Shown here: positions 11,192 through 22,314 of the stretch, one piece after another
How positions within the stretch are numbered: position 1 is the stretch's first letter
Layout of the letters: each line of letters opens with the position of its first letter
From: Lepas anatifera
Taxonomy: Eukaryota; Arthropoda; Thecostraca; Lepadidae
Length of the DNA: 64,000 nucleotides
Direction: 5' to 3'
Assembly (NCBI GenBank): GCA_034440635.1
Contig: JAOTON010000399.1
Location: 124,501 to 188,500 of the forward strand
Position numbers and translations under genes: made by a program
Notes under the pieces: model-generated
What the model was told of the DNA's origin: nothing
Seen by the model: the letters and a program-made list of their open reading frames with translations, nothing else
The model's database searches: none

Positions 11192-11568
11192 CAGTGGCGG
11201 ATCCAAGGGGGGAAAAAGGCATTTGCCCCCCCCCAACGGAAAAGCTCGGGGCAAAACTATGTTTTTGCCCCCAAGTGTTTTTTCACCTCCTTTTTCCCCC
11301 GACTCCTTTTTAGTTTATAAGCAAGACTTTGGTGCTTCAACTCTCAACTTCAAACAGAACCAGTTAAGTTCAGTGGATATATTGGACCTTGGACTAAAAA
11401 AAGTATCTCGAGCCCATATTTTTCTTCCCGTGACGTTTTTTTCGAATCAAATACCCAAAATCCTATCGGAAAAAGATATTGTAGCACAGCTTTCACGGCG
11501 TGACTTTTTTCTTTCGACTTTTTACTTTGGTTTGCCCCTTCCAAACCCACTGTCTAGATCCGCCACTG
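11192..11568 (+). mobile_element. hAT-type MITE, CAGTGGCGGATC family, copy 2
   Basis: A 377-bp copy with CAGTGGCGGATCC and GATCCGCCACTG ends and a perfect duplication GTCACTGT at 11184-11191 and 11569-11576. It inserted three bases into the duplication created by the neighbouring 8536-11180 element. The interior is collinear with copy 1 and has no coding capacity. Confidence 0.9.
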
Positions 11569-11576
11569 GTCACTGT

Positions 11577-12240
11577 GCTATTTGCACTGCAACAAAACCA
11601 GCACCGTAAAGCACACAAGAGTATAAAACATGCGCTCTGGACGGCGGCATTCATTAACAATGGCCAGATTTAACGCTGGCTTAGAACTATACATTTGAAG
11701 AGATTCTATCATTCAACGTGCGTGGAAAAACTTGATAGCAAACACGAAAGACACGTTGCAATCCCATAAATGAACCGCTCTTGAAAGTTGTGAAATAAAT
11801 CATGCCGACGGGATGCAAGGATGAAAATTGAGGCTCGGAAACGACGGCGCGAAATCCGAACATTTAAGGAGAAATTTGCGTTGGTGTGTCCTGAGCGAGC
11901 TCGGATTGAAACACAGAGAACGATGGGAGGCGTCTTTTCGAAATTACTCCTTTATCTCGCCCCTAAATTGGAAAGAGGGTAGAAAGCACACATGTTTATG
12001 TCTCCCATTTCCACTCACCTTCTGCGGTCCGGAGCACGCATCTACCACACTGCGCGGCGGGTACACACTGGCCAGTCTGCTGCCCCGGCACCGAGCGGCG
12101 GACACCCCGCGCAGCTATCACCGGCCACCAACGCCCTCTACCGCTGCCAGTTCCCGTGGCCAACGGCCACTGGCGTGGATGTTCAACCGAGAAGAGCTGG
12201 CTCTACTGGTTTTCGTGTATCTACCGTGGCGCTTAGTCGA
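11577..12240. other. Unassigned unique-looking sequence
   Basis: No terminal repeats or family matches to the rest of the window were seen. A 141-codon plus frame (11828-12253) and a 91-codon frame overlap in moderately GC-rich DNA. Neither carries a motif I recognise. A single small exon of a host gene cannot be excluded. Confidence 0.3.
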
Positions 12241-12296
12241 CAGGGAGCCGTAACCTCAACTTTGTAATGTTGAGTCTATCATATTCGGACCTGTTG

Positions 12297-12506
12297 TGAC
12301 TCAACTTGATCAGGAGTCTATCATGATTCATCGGCTCAATTCCCGACAAATCACTGGCTCGATGAGCCATTTTCTGAGAAAGTGCTGACTCATTTAACTT
12401 AATGCTGGATGTTTCAGAGTCAGAATTTGCTTTCATTCTTAACTCATTCTCATGGTTGAGTCAGAGCCTAGGCTGAATGCTCTAAATGGGAATCAGGGTT
12501 GAGTCA
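12297..12506. promoter_or_regulatory. Cluster of four AP-1-type TGA(C/G)TCA heptamers
   Basis: Exact heptamers are present at 12297-12303 and 12386-12392 (TGACTCA) and at 12457-12463 and 12500-12506 (TGAGTCA). Near matches sit at about 12271 and 12415. This is the consensus for bZIP AP-1/TRE sites in animals. Whether the cluster is functional or the remnant of a short diverged repeat cannot be decided from sequence. Confidence 0.35.
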
Positions 12507-12571
12507 AATCAGTGAGCGTCCGTCATTCAGTAAGATACAGCGAGTCAGTTGGAGAATGCAGTGTATCCGTA

Positions 12572-12952
12572 CAGTGGCGGATCCAGGGGGGCAAAAAAGG
12601 CAATTGTCCCCCCAAACGGAAAAGCTCGGGGCAAAATTGTGTTTTGCCCCCCCCCAAAGTGATCGACCTCCTTTTTCCCCCGACTCCATTTTAGCTTGTA
12701 AGCAAAATTTTGGTGCTTCAACTCTCAACTTCAAACAGAATTAGAGAAGTTCAGTGTAAATACTGGGGCTTGGATAGGAAAAAATGTATCTTGAGCCCAT
12801 ATTTTTCACCCCGTGATGTTTTTTTTTTGCTTTTCGTCTCCAGTTCCCAAAATCCTACCGAAAAGGCATATTGTGGCGCAATTTTTCACTGGGCGACGTT
12901 TTTTTTTACCTTGGTTTGCCCCTCCCAAACCAACCGGCTAGATCCGCCACTG
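12572..12952 (+). mobile_element. hAT-type MITE, CAGTGGCGGATC family, copy 3
   Basis: A 381-bp copy with intact CAGTGGCGGATCC and GATCCGCCACTG ends and a perfect duplication TATCCGTA at 12564-12571 and 12953-12960. It is highly similar to copy 1, including the internal GCTTTTCGTCTCCAGTTCCC segment, which suggests both are recent. Confidence 0.92.
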
Positions 12953-13086
12953 TATCCGTATCCCATCGCTGGGTGGGATAGAAACCTACTGATGCATGAT
13001 CTCAAATTTTCCCGGAATTATTGACATGGTGACTTTATGGTACAGGCCTACAGTAAAAATACCTTGATATTTTAGAGTTTGAATGC

Positions 13087-13198
<112 letters not shown>

Positions 13199-13611
13199 AC
13201 TAACTACAAATTGGTGTGTGGAAGTCATCAAAGCAAGGAGCAAAAGCGCTGCGAAAGCTGATTTTTCTGATTTGAAATGAGATTATTTAGGAGAAAATCA
13301 CAATAAACTATATCATCCATGCTTAGCTAAAAACGGCATTTCATTGTACTTCCACATCTTATCCATGAATAAGATGTGGAAGATGGGACTGCCATTTTTA
13401 TTTAAGACCAGCGACGCTCTAAGCTGGGATCCACCACTAAAGCTGGAGCTGCAGACTCCGCGGCAGAGAGTCACCGCGACATTGGGTGTCACAAATTTAT
13501 ATCAATGTATACGAGCAGAAACACCCAAAACATTGGGGGCCAACGTATATGTTTCAGTCGTTTCTTTCTTGTCAATGCCATAGGACTAATGGATAAGATC
13601 TTTAACCCACG

Positions 13612-13910
13612 CCCCGGTGAGCCTCCGAGCCACCTTCGCCCTATTGGGTGTTTGAACACGCCCCTCGAACTCGGCCCCTATACGGGATAGCAAAAAAAAA
13701 CGCGAAAGCTGGTGGATAGTTCATGCAAATTCATGACGAAACTATGTTAGTCACTTTTTGACTCAGGTCTATATTGAGGTCAGGGCAGGTCAAAGAAACG
13801 GAGATTTTGAGTAGAGTTTTTGGCTCTAGCGTCTGACAGAGTTGAGTTAGAATCATTTTAAAAGCACCACTCGCTTCCTCTCGTCATGGCAAATCGAATG
13901 ATGTATAATA
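13612..13910 (+). mobile_element. TTAA element, 5' part only
   Basis: It starts at TTAA 13612-13615 with TTAACCCACGCCCCGG and follows the same text as the 6774 copy (GAACTCGGCCCCTATACGGG, TCTGACAGAGTTGAG). It stops near 13910, where unrelated GC-rich repeat sequence begins, so the copy is truncated. Confidence 0.65.
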
Positions 13911-13929
13911 TAAAGTGCTGCGCCTACCG

Positions 13930-15010
13930 CATTATACTCCGTGAGCTGACGTAAAACTTCATGTCAGACGGGGCCATCTCAAGCCCTCCACAGCAACCCA
14001 TTCTGTGACAAGAAAGGCCTTTTTGACCATCGAAACTTTTAAAGAGAGGATCCTTTGAACCACTGTGGTTCCCAGGGCCCTTTGTCGACATTAGGGACCT
14101 GTGTGGTCAGGTGGATCCTCTTAAACCGATAAGACCACTATGGCCGGCGGGTTTTTTAGCCGCGGGGCCCAGTGCGAGTCCCAGGGCCAGCTAAAGCCGT
14201 CAGGGCCCTGTGGACCAGGTGGGCCCTCTTTCAGCGAGGTTATTGTGCCTAGCAGGAACCACTCTGACCACTGGCATTGTGGCATTGTGGCCTCCTAAAC
14301 TACAAAGGCCTTTGAACTAGCAGGACTGACTGTTCTCCACAGGACTTCCTATCGTCATCAGGGATCTCTCTGGTCAGCTGGAGACCCTACAGAGACATAG
14401 CCAAAGAAAGGATCTTGGGGCGGCGGCCCCCTGGAGGATGCACTGCCCAGCTGTACTATTCTCTGTATCCCGCCGTGGAATTTCATGTTAGACAGGGCAC
14501 TCTCAAGCTCTCTCAGCTCTCTCTAGTTCTCCATTCTGTGATAAGCGGGGATCTTTTGACCATCAGAACCCTCTGAAAGAGGGCCCTCTGAACTACTGTG
14601 GCCTCCAAGGTCCTCCTGTCGACAAAAGGACCCGTTCTGGTCAGCTGAGTTCTCTTCAACCGATAAAGCCACCATGGTCAGCAGGGCACTTTGGGCACCA
14701 GGGCCCACTGCGACTTGCAGGGCCAGCAATAGCCAGCAGCGCTATAGCTGACCCTGAGCAGCTGTTCAGGGCTGTCTGAACAGCTGGGCCTTCTTTAAAT
14801 AAGAATAAAATTGTGGTAAGCAGGAAAGTTTTTAGCCTGCAGGGCCCACTCCGACTATCAAGACCCTCGTTAACAGAGTAGCCTTTGAACCAGCAGGACC
14901 GACTGTTCTCCGTAGGGCTCTATATCGTCAGAAGGGCCCTCTCTAGTCAGCTGGGCCTTCTATAGACGATACCGAGGGCCCGGTTGGCCCTCTAAATCCA
15001 ACGAACACCT
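13930..15010. repeat. GC-rich long-period imperfect tandem duplication
   Basis: Two diverged units follow one another. CATGTCAGACGGGGCC at 13960 aligns with CATGTTAGACAGGGC at 14484 (offset 524). The closing segment CTGACTGTTCTCCACAGGAC at 14327 aligns with CGACTGTTCTCCGTAGGGCT at about 14900 (offset about 572), so indels separate the units. Within each unit GGGCCCTCT, CAGGGCC and GTCGACA-like words recur. I do not recognise the family and see no coding frame. Confidence 0.6.
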
Positions 15011-15178
15011 GTGTAGATTGTAGACTACTTTAAAACAGCAGACAATTTGTGAACCGCGAGATGTTTTGGGGTTATATTTCCTCTGTAACCGATCTAATCT
15101 ATAGCCAGCACGGTCCATTGTAACCCACAGGGCTGTCCACAAGCAGCAGAACCAACTGGTCCCTCCTTTTAACCCTTG

Positions 15179-15735
15179 CCCCAGTGGGAGTTGTTTGAAC
15201 ACCCCCTCGGGTTTTTCCGCCGGCACGAATAAACGGCGGCGCGAAGCGCTGCCATACTAGACTCAGCTTTTTTATCAATTCCACAACTTTCCCCCAAATT
15301 TTAAGGCTGAATCATCTCTGGTCAGCTCACCAGGACAGGTCAACTCACCCCACCTCCAAAAATGCTTAAGATGGCATATGTAAGAAAAGGGTGAATTTAT
15401 CCAATTGAAATATATCCACATAGTGAGCCCATCGAGATTTACGAAATATATTCCAGGATTTTTCATGTACATGGCCTAGGGTCAGGCACGGATCATGACC
15501 TCTCCATTTAAAATGCATGAGAAGAACGGAAATTGGCCGAAAAATTGCTCTATTTCTGTAGATACCGCTTGGAATACCTCCGTATTCTCCAAATCATGGT
15601 ATTCTAGGCCTTTTTCCGTTCATTTTCCGTTCAGGTTCTTTTCCGTTTACAGGTCCTCATGTTTTGAGATTGCTCCCACTAGGGAAATTCAGGGATAATT
15701 CTCTTTGCTGATTTTGCTTCATTTACGTCAATTAA
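15179..15735 (+). mobile_element. TTAA element, partial copy
   Basis: It begins TTAACCCTTGCCCCAGTGGG at 15179. Shared internal landmarks include AATTTTAAGG near 15300 and CGGATCATGACCTCTCCATT near 15488. It resembles the following copy at 15760 in the same orientation. The right end is not clear. Confidence 0.55.
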
Positions 15736-15759
15736 TTTCCGTTTCCAGGCTTGAGGCAT

Positions 15760-16300
15760 TTAACCCTCGCGCCGGGCAGGGTGTTTGATCACCCCTCGGG
15801 ATTTTCCGGCGGCACGAAAAAACGGCGGCGCGAATCGTCACCGTACTTAGCGCACTTTATTCTTGATCAATGTCGCAACTTTCCCCAAAATTTTAAGGTT
15901 GGGTCCTCTCAGGTCAGGTCACTAGTGCAGGTCAAGTGATCTCACCTACAAAAATGTTTATGGAGGCATAAGTAAGAAAAGCGTGAATCTGTCAAATTGA
16001 AATTTATGCCACATAATGGCCCCACCGAATACTTCAACATTTATTCAGGGATTTTTCATATCGATGGCCTAAGGCCAGGTACGGATCATGACATTTCCAT
16101 TGGAAATGCATGGGGAAAGCAGTAATTGGGCTGTATTAGTGTAGATAAAGCTGACAATACCTTCATTTTTCCAAATCGTAGTATCCTGGGCCACCTTTTC
16201 GGTTTATGTTGCAATTTTCGACCTGTGACCTCTGATAGGACAACTGGGCTACTTAAGCAGATTTTCGGACTTGGGCCAATAACTTACAGGACCATGGCAT
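15760..16300 (+). mobile_element. TTAA element, partial copy in tandem with the previous one
   Basis: It begins TTAACCCTCGCGCCGGGCAG at 15760, then follows the same order of landmarks as the preceding copy (AATTTTAAGG, AGGTCAGGTCA, CGGATCATGACATTTCCATT, CCAAATCGTAGTATCC). It fades out near 16300 without a recognisable terminal repeat. Confidence 0.55.
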
Positions 16301-16670
16301 CAAGCTGCATTCTCTCAGCTTCCTGCACGCCTGCTTCTGCGGATGCGAGGTGCGCTTAGGGGGAAGGAGAGGGCGCAGTTTGCTGGTGAGTTGTTAGTAG
16401 AGAAATTGAAAATTAGTAGACTTTGCAGTTTATTTGGGGGAAAATAGGAAGGGGCATGAGAGGTGCCGGAGGACGGTCTGTATAACACCTACAGATGTCT
16501 TAAATTATATTAAACCGCTGGTTCTTATTTTAAATTCACAACATGTTACTTGAAAAAATCACAATACAGTACTAAAAGGGCACAAGGAATTGAACAGATG
16601 GACTGTTTTTATAATCTGCTCTAACGGTAATATTCCTATCCTAACGATAACTGTTTGAGCTCGTGATCAT

Positions 16671-18604
16671 ATTCAACAGATATCTACGTACAGTCTGGTT
16701 ACCAGAGTTTTAAAGAAGCTCTTACTTAGTCGCACGTCTGGCAGGTCTCTAATATTACTAGCTATAATTTTGTTCCATGCCTTAGGGGCTGACACAAAAA
16801 GGAGAATTTTCGGTACATTGTCTGGGCGTATGGGACTTCAAAATGTTGGGCGTTTCTGGTACTGTGCCTTGATTGATCCATGTGCGTCCAAGTCAGCCGT
16901 TCTGACAATGCTGCGGGAAATGAATTTTGAGCAAGTTTATGAAGAATTTCTAATTGTGAGACTTGTACTAGATCTTTTAACTTTAAAATTTTGTATTTTT
17001 TTAAATAGGGGAGTTGTGTAAGCCAGGCGGTCGGCTTGATCTATCATGCGAATTATTCTCTTTTGGAGCACTGTTAGCTTGTTTAGTTTGTAATCGAACG
17101 TACTTCCAAAAATGGGAAGGCAATATCGAATGAAGGGCAAGATGAAAGAATTATACAGCAGGAGGGTATGACTTGGGTTTAGAATATGTTGAGATCTTCT
17201 TACCAGTCCCGCTCCGCGCGATTGTGTTTTTTTTACATTTCTGATGTGATCCGTCCACCTTAGATCCTCATTTATATTGATTCCAAGATATTTTGTAGAA
17301 AATTTACGCTGAAGGTAGTTGCCATCAACGGTGAGAGCGAGGTCAGGTTTTGGGGTGGGGAAAATAGTTGGTGATTTGACTTTTTGACGTTTAGGGACAG
17401 CCCATTACAGCAGAGCCAGCTCTTGATTTCGGTCAGGCTATTGTTAATGATTCTTTGGAGATATTTCATTTTCCGCGGTAAAGAAGAGGGCCGTATCATC
17501 AGCAAAAAGATAGAATTTTGGTATATTAGAGCTCCTGTGCATATCATTGACATATAGAAGAAATAGGAGCGGGCCAAGCACACTTCCCTGCGGTACTCCC
17601 ATAGGGAGTTGCCTAGGGGAGCTCGAAATAATTCGTTACATTTAACATATTGAGTACGATTTTCAAGGTAAGTCCGGAAGAAATTTAAAGAGGTTCCACG
17701 GATGCCGTAACAACTTAATTTGGAAAGCGGAATTTGGTGCTTAACAGTATCGAATGCCTTGCTGAAATCTAAATAAATGGCAGCTGATTTTTTTTGGAGA
17801 CCTTGGCAGAAGTGATGTCATCATAAAGTAGGGAAATAGGCATAAATGTACTTTTGTTTTTTTGGAAGCCGAACTGTTTTTTTTAAACATTGTTAGCAGT
17901 CAGAAATTCGGTTATTTGGTAGTGAACAATTTTCTCAAGAACCTTCGAAATGACTGGGAGAATCGATATTGGGCGATAATTGTCAAAAGTTGATCTGTCC
18001 CCGGATTTGTGAATTGGAACCACTAATGCAATTTTTAGTTCATCCGGAAAGATTCCCTGGGTCAAACAAAGATTAAAAAGATGGGTTAGATGAAAAGATA
18101 TTGTGGGGCATAAAAGTTTCAAAATTTTGGAGCTGACTCCCTCATAGGCACCACCCTTTTTCCCAAGCGACAAAATTATTTGTTGGACAGTTTGGTTGTC
18201 TACTGGGTGGAAGTCAAATTGGGGGTAATTTACATCGTTGAGGTAAGTTAGTGGATCCAAGGTGGACGGCGGGAGGGCGTTGTCAAGGCGAGTCCTTAAG
18301 TTAGAAAAAAGTGCATTGAAGTTATTTGCTATTTCTAGGGGATTATTCACTGTTTTGTTGTCCAATTTGAAAAGGTCAGGAAGGTCCTTTTTAGTCTTGT
18401 TTTTCCGAGTTAAGGTGAGAAGAGTGGCCCAGAGTTTCTTTGAATCAACTTTATCTTCCTCCAGCTTTCTTTGGTAGTAGATTTTCCTAGCATTTTGAAT
18501 GATACTTGTAAGGATATTTTTATATCTTTTATATGCTGTTTCATCGGATTTAGATTTAGATTTTATAAATTTTTGGTACAAATCTGCCTTCTTATTTACA
18601 CATT
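16671..18604 (-). pseudogene. LINE reverse transcriptase region, broken
   Basis: A 232-codon minus frame (17883-18581) holds the N-terminal palm and fingers, with the motif YRPISILPVISKVLEKI. The rest is spread over other frames. The catalytic FADD is encoded at 17495-17506, PQGSVLGP-like sequence lies near 17590, and a C-terminal frame at 16937-17140 contains KLTVLQKRIIRMIDQADRL. The end (AWNKIIAS ... SKSFFKTL) stops near 16671. At least two frameshifts and internal stops make it non-functional. It would have copied its own RNA into cDNA at the nicked target. Confidence 0.75.
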
Positions 18605-19682
18605 TCAGGAGACCATATGATATCCATGGTCTAATTGGTGCTTTTCGTCGAGCTTTGTTTTGGATTGAGTGTTTTTCACTTCATCTATAAGAGCTGTTTG
18701 GAGAATATTTGCGGCCAAAATGGGATCATTAATTTGGAAGTAGTTGCCCAGCCTTAGGAGTAATCCTTCTTTAAGGGCATCCAGCTTTCTGAAATCAAAT
18801 GAGCTTGAAGACTTCTGGTCAGTGTGCAAGATTTTGAATGAGGTAATTAGCTTGATAGTTATTGGAAGATGGTCACTTAAATCTGCAATTAGTACGGAGG
18901 AAGACTTTATAATGGATACATCGTTGCAAAAGTTATCAATGAGTGTTTGGGAATCAGAACAAATCCTAGTGGGCACAGAAATACATGGGTGAAGCCCCTG
19001 TGCAGCTAATAAGTGCAAGAAATAAGCAGTGGTTTCAACATATTTACATTTTAGTAGGTCAAAATTGAAGTCACCTCCCAGGACACACACCCTCCCTTCA
19101 CTGGAAATTTTATCAAGAGATGACTCAAGGTAATCAAAGAATATACCTGAAGGAAATGATGGGGATCTATACACTGAGCCCATTATGAGATGAAATGGCA
19201 AGACATTCTGAATTTCTAAAAAAAACAGATTGGTGTTGGAGCGATTTGGACTCCAGGTCATACCTCCTGCTGTAAATGATATGCTTGTTTATGAAAATAC
19301 CTGCCCCCTTTCGTTTATATTCTGAAGGTGATGAGATTTCGAGATTGAAGCCTGGAAGTTGGTAAGAATCTATCAGTTCAGTACTTAACCAAAGTTCAGT
19401 GAGTAGGATTATCAGTGGTTGTTTCTCTAGTTGGGATACAAATGCCTGGAGGGAATCAAAATTTTTGGGGTGGGACCTAATGTTGATGTGAATAATTGGG
19501 AAAGCACCAGTCGCAGGGGAAGTTTCATTATATCTTTCTATAGTTTGGTAATCACATGCCTCAAGAATTTGTGTGTAATTTCGTAGCCCTATATCATTGT
19601 CATTATTATGATAAGCAAAATCTGGGAGAAATCTGGCATTGGGGCAACTATGTTGTAGCGACCGTATTTTGGTTTTGGTCAA
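18605..19682 (-). pseudogene. LINE APE endonuclease region, broken
   Basis: Two overlapping minus frames (19167-19682 and 18605-19261) encode an apurinic/apyrimidinic-type endonuclease domain, which nicks target DNA for target-primed reverse transcription. Visible motifs in order are NIRS, TELWL, KGAGIF, SVYRSPS, GGDFNFD and LSDHLPI; these cover the Asn, Glu, Tyr, Asp-x-Asn and Ser-Asp-His positions of the family. The switch of frame near 19200 indicates a frameshift. The catalytic residues survive, so the copy is not extremely old. Clade assignment to the CR1/L2 group is by general resemblance only. Confidence 0.75.
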
Positions 19683-19699
19683 TAAGGGCAGTCAATTTG

Positions 19700-20100
19700 G
19701 GTTTATCGAAAGCTGAATATATAGGGTAAGCACGTATCTAGCCAACACTCAGGCCTGCTGGACTGGGTGAAAAGGGTGTGGTGGAAGAAATCAGACAGCA
19801 ATGTTACCTTATTGTTGGACCAGCTAAGATAAATTACCTATCCAAGCATTGGAAGTTGATTTTTATTTTCCAGACTTGTCCCACACAGCGACCGTAGATT
19901 TAACACCAACTTAAAGAGTAGATGAGGCATATAATAGTAAAAGGTGTTCACTTTGAATTCAAACCTTGAATCACAATTTTGTAACTATTTAACTCTTTCT
20001 GGCAATACTGGGCATGGCAGTGTGCTGCAGGGAGATTAGACATCATCAGTGGTACCTGTTGTGGTGAGAGGTGACATCGGCCGTCCAATTGCAGACTCAC
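19700..20100. other. Unassigned sequence between LINE and hAT element
   Basis: This may include the LINE 5' UTR at its left. Nothing coding or repetitive was recognised. From about 20100 to 20177 it resembles a TTAA-element end that continues after the hAT insertion at 24953-25011. Confidence 0.35.
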
Positions 20101-20191
20101 CAATCACCATGCCAGGAGGAGGCATATGGAGGGGGGGCGTATAGGAGCGGAGGTCGATGGGCAGGGGGTGTTTTAACCAGGGATGCGGAGC

Positions 20192-20345
20192 CGATAAAAT
20201 TTTGGACGGCTCCGGCTCCGGTCCGGGGTTATGATTTCGGCTCCGGCTCCAGCTCCGGGTTCAAGTGTCCTAACGGCTCCGGCTCCGGCTCCGGCTCCGG
20301 CTACGGGCAAAATAGTCGGCTCCGACCGGCTCCGGCTCCGGCAAT
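20192..20345. repeat. GGCTCC hexamer-rich subterminal repeat, left end of hAT
   Basis: Tandem and near-tandem GGCTCC units (with variants CCGGGGTT and CTACGGG) form the subterminal region. A matching tract is at 24850-24945 near the other end. Such subterminal hexamers commonly bind hAT transposases; that role is inferred here. Confidence 0.7.
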
Positions 20346-20569
20346 GTACCTATATCCAAAATGTGATCGACACATTCTCAAGGGCGTGGAAGTCCATCAG
20401 ATACAAAGTGATTATGTATTTTTATGAATGAAAAATGGCGACTGGATGAACGAACGCTCTTGACCAGATGCCAAAGGCCAGTGAACCTCAAAACTGGACC
20501 AACCTACACTGCAGTGTATTCGTATAGCAAACTGCACTGCACTGTTATGACAAACAGAAATATGGGTCA

Positions 20570-21335
20570 GTAGGGTCGTTAAAAAACAATTATTTTACTT
20601 TTCAGACTCGAATCCAATTTTTCCCATTATTTATTCAATTCTGATTTCAATGAGCTACATTCCAAGCATATACGACAGCGGGAAAGATCGCCTCAAAACG
20701 GTTAAAGATTTCATGGTTCAGGAGCGATTCGCCGCCCGGTGTTGCAATCTCCCCTTGTTAAATTGGCATGAAAAGGATGCATAACATACCAATAAAGACA
20801 GCGTGGCGTGTGCGTGCGTATAAGAGCGGTAGATGGGATTTAACATGCAGGCTTTTACTTGTGAGATGTATTTGCAGCGCAATACAAATACATGTTATTC
20901 CACAAAAGACCTGAAATTAAATGGTTCAGCACCCTAGTACTCTAAATCCCGACAGAACAGAAATGCCTTCCGGAGGCGAACCTTTCTCTGACAACATTCG
21001 TTGGAGAACGTCATTGGGGCAGGTGCTGCTCCCTATTCTCCCGAGGACTATTTAAGAGCTCTGATACTTCTAGAAGAGGACCCTGCTGCATATTTTTACC
21101 CTTTAGATGGCTCACGAAATCTTCCACCAGCCTTACACCGCGTTCTGTGGGATCGTTCACCACATTAAGTTCTGGAATACCTTGAAACAGGAGAAACTAT
21201 ACCAGTCACCAGCTTCTTAACGGAGCAATTTCTGGTCAGAATATTTCAGTTTCAGGCTATCGAATACCAGCCAGCTGTCAGGAGTGACAAGGTGGCTGAG
21301 GCTTTGTACCGAGCATTCATCGAGCTCTTCATAGT
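20570..21335 (-). repeat. Left arm of large inverted duplication inside hAT
   Basis: Read in reverse, this segment matches 22315-22590 and then 23336-23745. The arms share long near-identical runs, for example CTGAACCATTTAATTTCAGG and GCCACGCTGTCTTTA. On the minus strand a frame passes through a peptide containing NDPTERGVRLVEDFV (near 21090-21160) and closes after about 60 codons. I do not recognise the protein with confidence. It resembles a conserved uncharacterised peptide I associate with invertebrate transposon-derived proteins; this is from memory and unverified. Confidence 0.75.
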
Positions 21336-21660
21336 CTCTATCGGAAACTTACGCTTGCCCTCGTCAAATGTGAATTGTTTGCTGTTTTGACCAATTGTTG
21401 TGCGACTGGCTCCTTAAACCAAGGTGGTGGTTCTCACCAGCGGGACAGAATATAACTTCCTGTGCTCAGATACCACAGCTGATGGCAAAGTGATTTCAGC
21501 ACATTCAGGGCGATTTCTATATTATTTAATGAAAACACTGCACTGCATTTTATGGATAGATTTCAGGCTCATCGAAGGCTCTAAAGCTGACTATCCGTGA
21601 CGGAGGAACCCAGATACATGGTTTAGAACCACTTATAAGGAAAGCCGCCAACCCTTTCGG

Positions 21661-21865
21661 GGTCTGGAGTGGCTCAGTCGGTTAGCGCTTGCGCTCGGCT
21701 CAGCCAATGGCATTCTGTATGTGCTGGGTGTCGTGGGTTCGAGGCCACCCAGAGGCAGAATCTGGCGCCCTGCTCTAGCTCAAGCTAATTCTTTCCCTCT
21801 CACCTCTGATCCCATATGAGCTTATGACCTTAACAGTTGATGCGTTGTTAAACACCAAAAAATAT
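21661..21865 (+). mobile_element. tRNA-derived SINE
   Basis: Box A-like TGGCTCAGTCGG (21670-21681) and box B-like GGTTCGAGGCC (21736-21746) mark a pol III promoter in a tRNA-like head. The tail reads CAGTTGATGCGTTGTTAAAC and ends A-rich. The same tail motif occurs in the SINE at 48318-48515. The box spacing is wider than in a plain tRNA gene, so this is not a functional tRNA. Confidence 0.65.
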
Positions 21866-22314
21866 AATATTCAGTCTTTAAGTGTCTTCTGGAATGATGA
21901 ACGGAATCTGACTTAGTAGTAGCACGCACTTCATGCCATAAATGTCCTATATTCCATGAATATGGCTTGCTGGTGGGCTCCGGGTCTTCTAAACAGACAT
22001 TTGTTGGAGACAACCTCTCCTGACAGACACACGTAAACCAGCTTGCGCAATTCGTGATTATCTTCTCAAGGAAAAACAGAGCTGGCATGTCTTCCAGAAT
22101 CAAACCTCTGGCCGGGCCTGATGATCCAGGAACGTTCCCTGATAGGTTTTCCAATAAATATACTCCGGCATTGTGTAGAGGCGCTGAAGTCAATGTGCAA
22201 ACGCAACTGTTATTTGTGACCACAAAGTTATAATCTGCCTCGCAAATAAAAATCACAATGTTGGTGGTAAAAAGGCAGTGACACAGTACCTGGCCTAAAC
22301 AGCAAAACCATCCA

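Larger units (their letters stand above)
16480..19690 (-). mobile_element. Degenerate APE-type LINE (CR1/L2-like)
   Basis: The minus strand carries endonuclease then reverse transcriptase in the usual order for one-ORF2 LINEs. The same protein order and wording recur in the copy at 43140-46380. The last coding codons end near 16671. Boundaries of the UTRs are approximate, and no target duplication was identified. Confidence 0.75.

Noticed and set aside
21661..21780. Functional tRNA gene
   Set aside because: Box A and box B are present but spaced too widely, and a SINE tail follows; no cloverleaf was recognisable.
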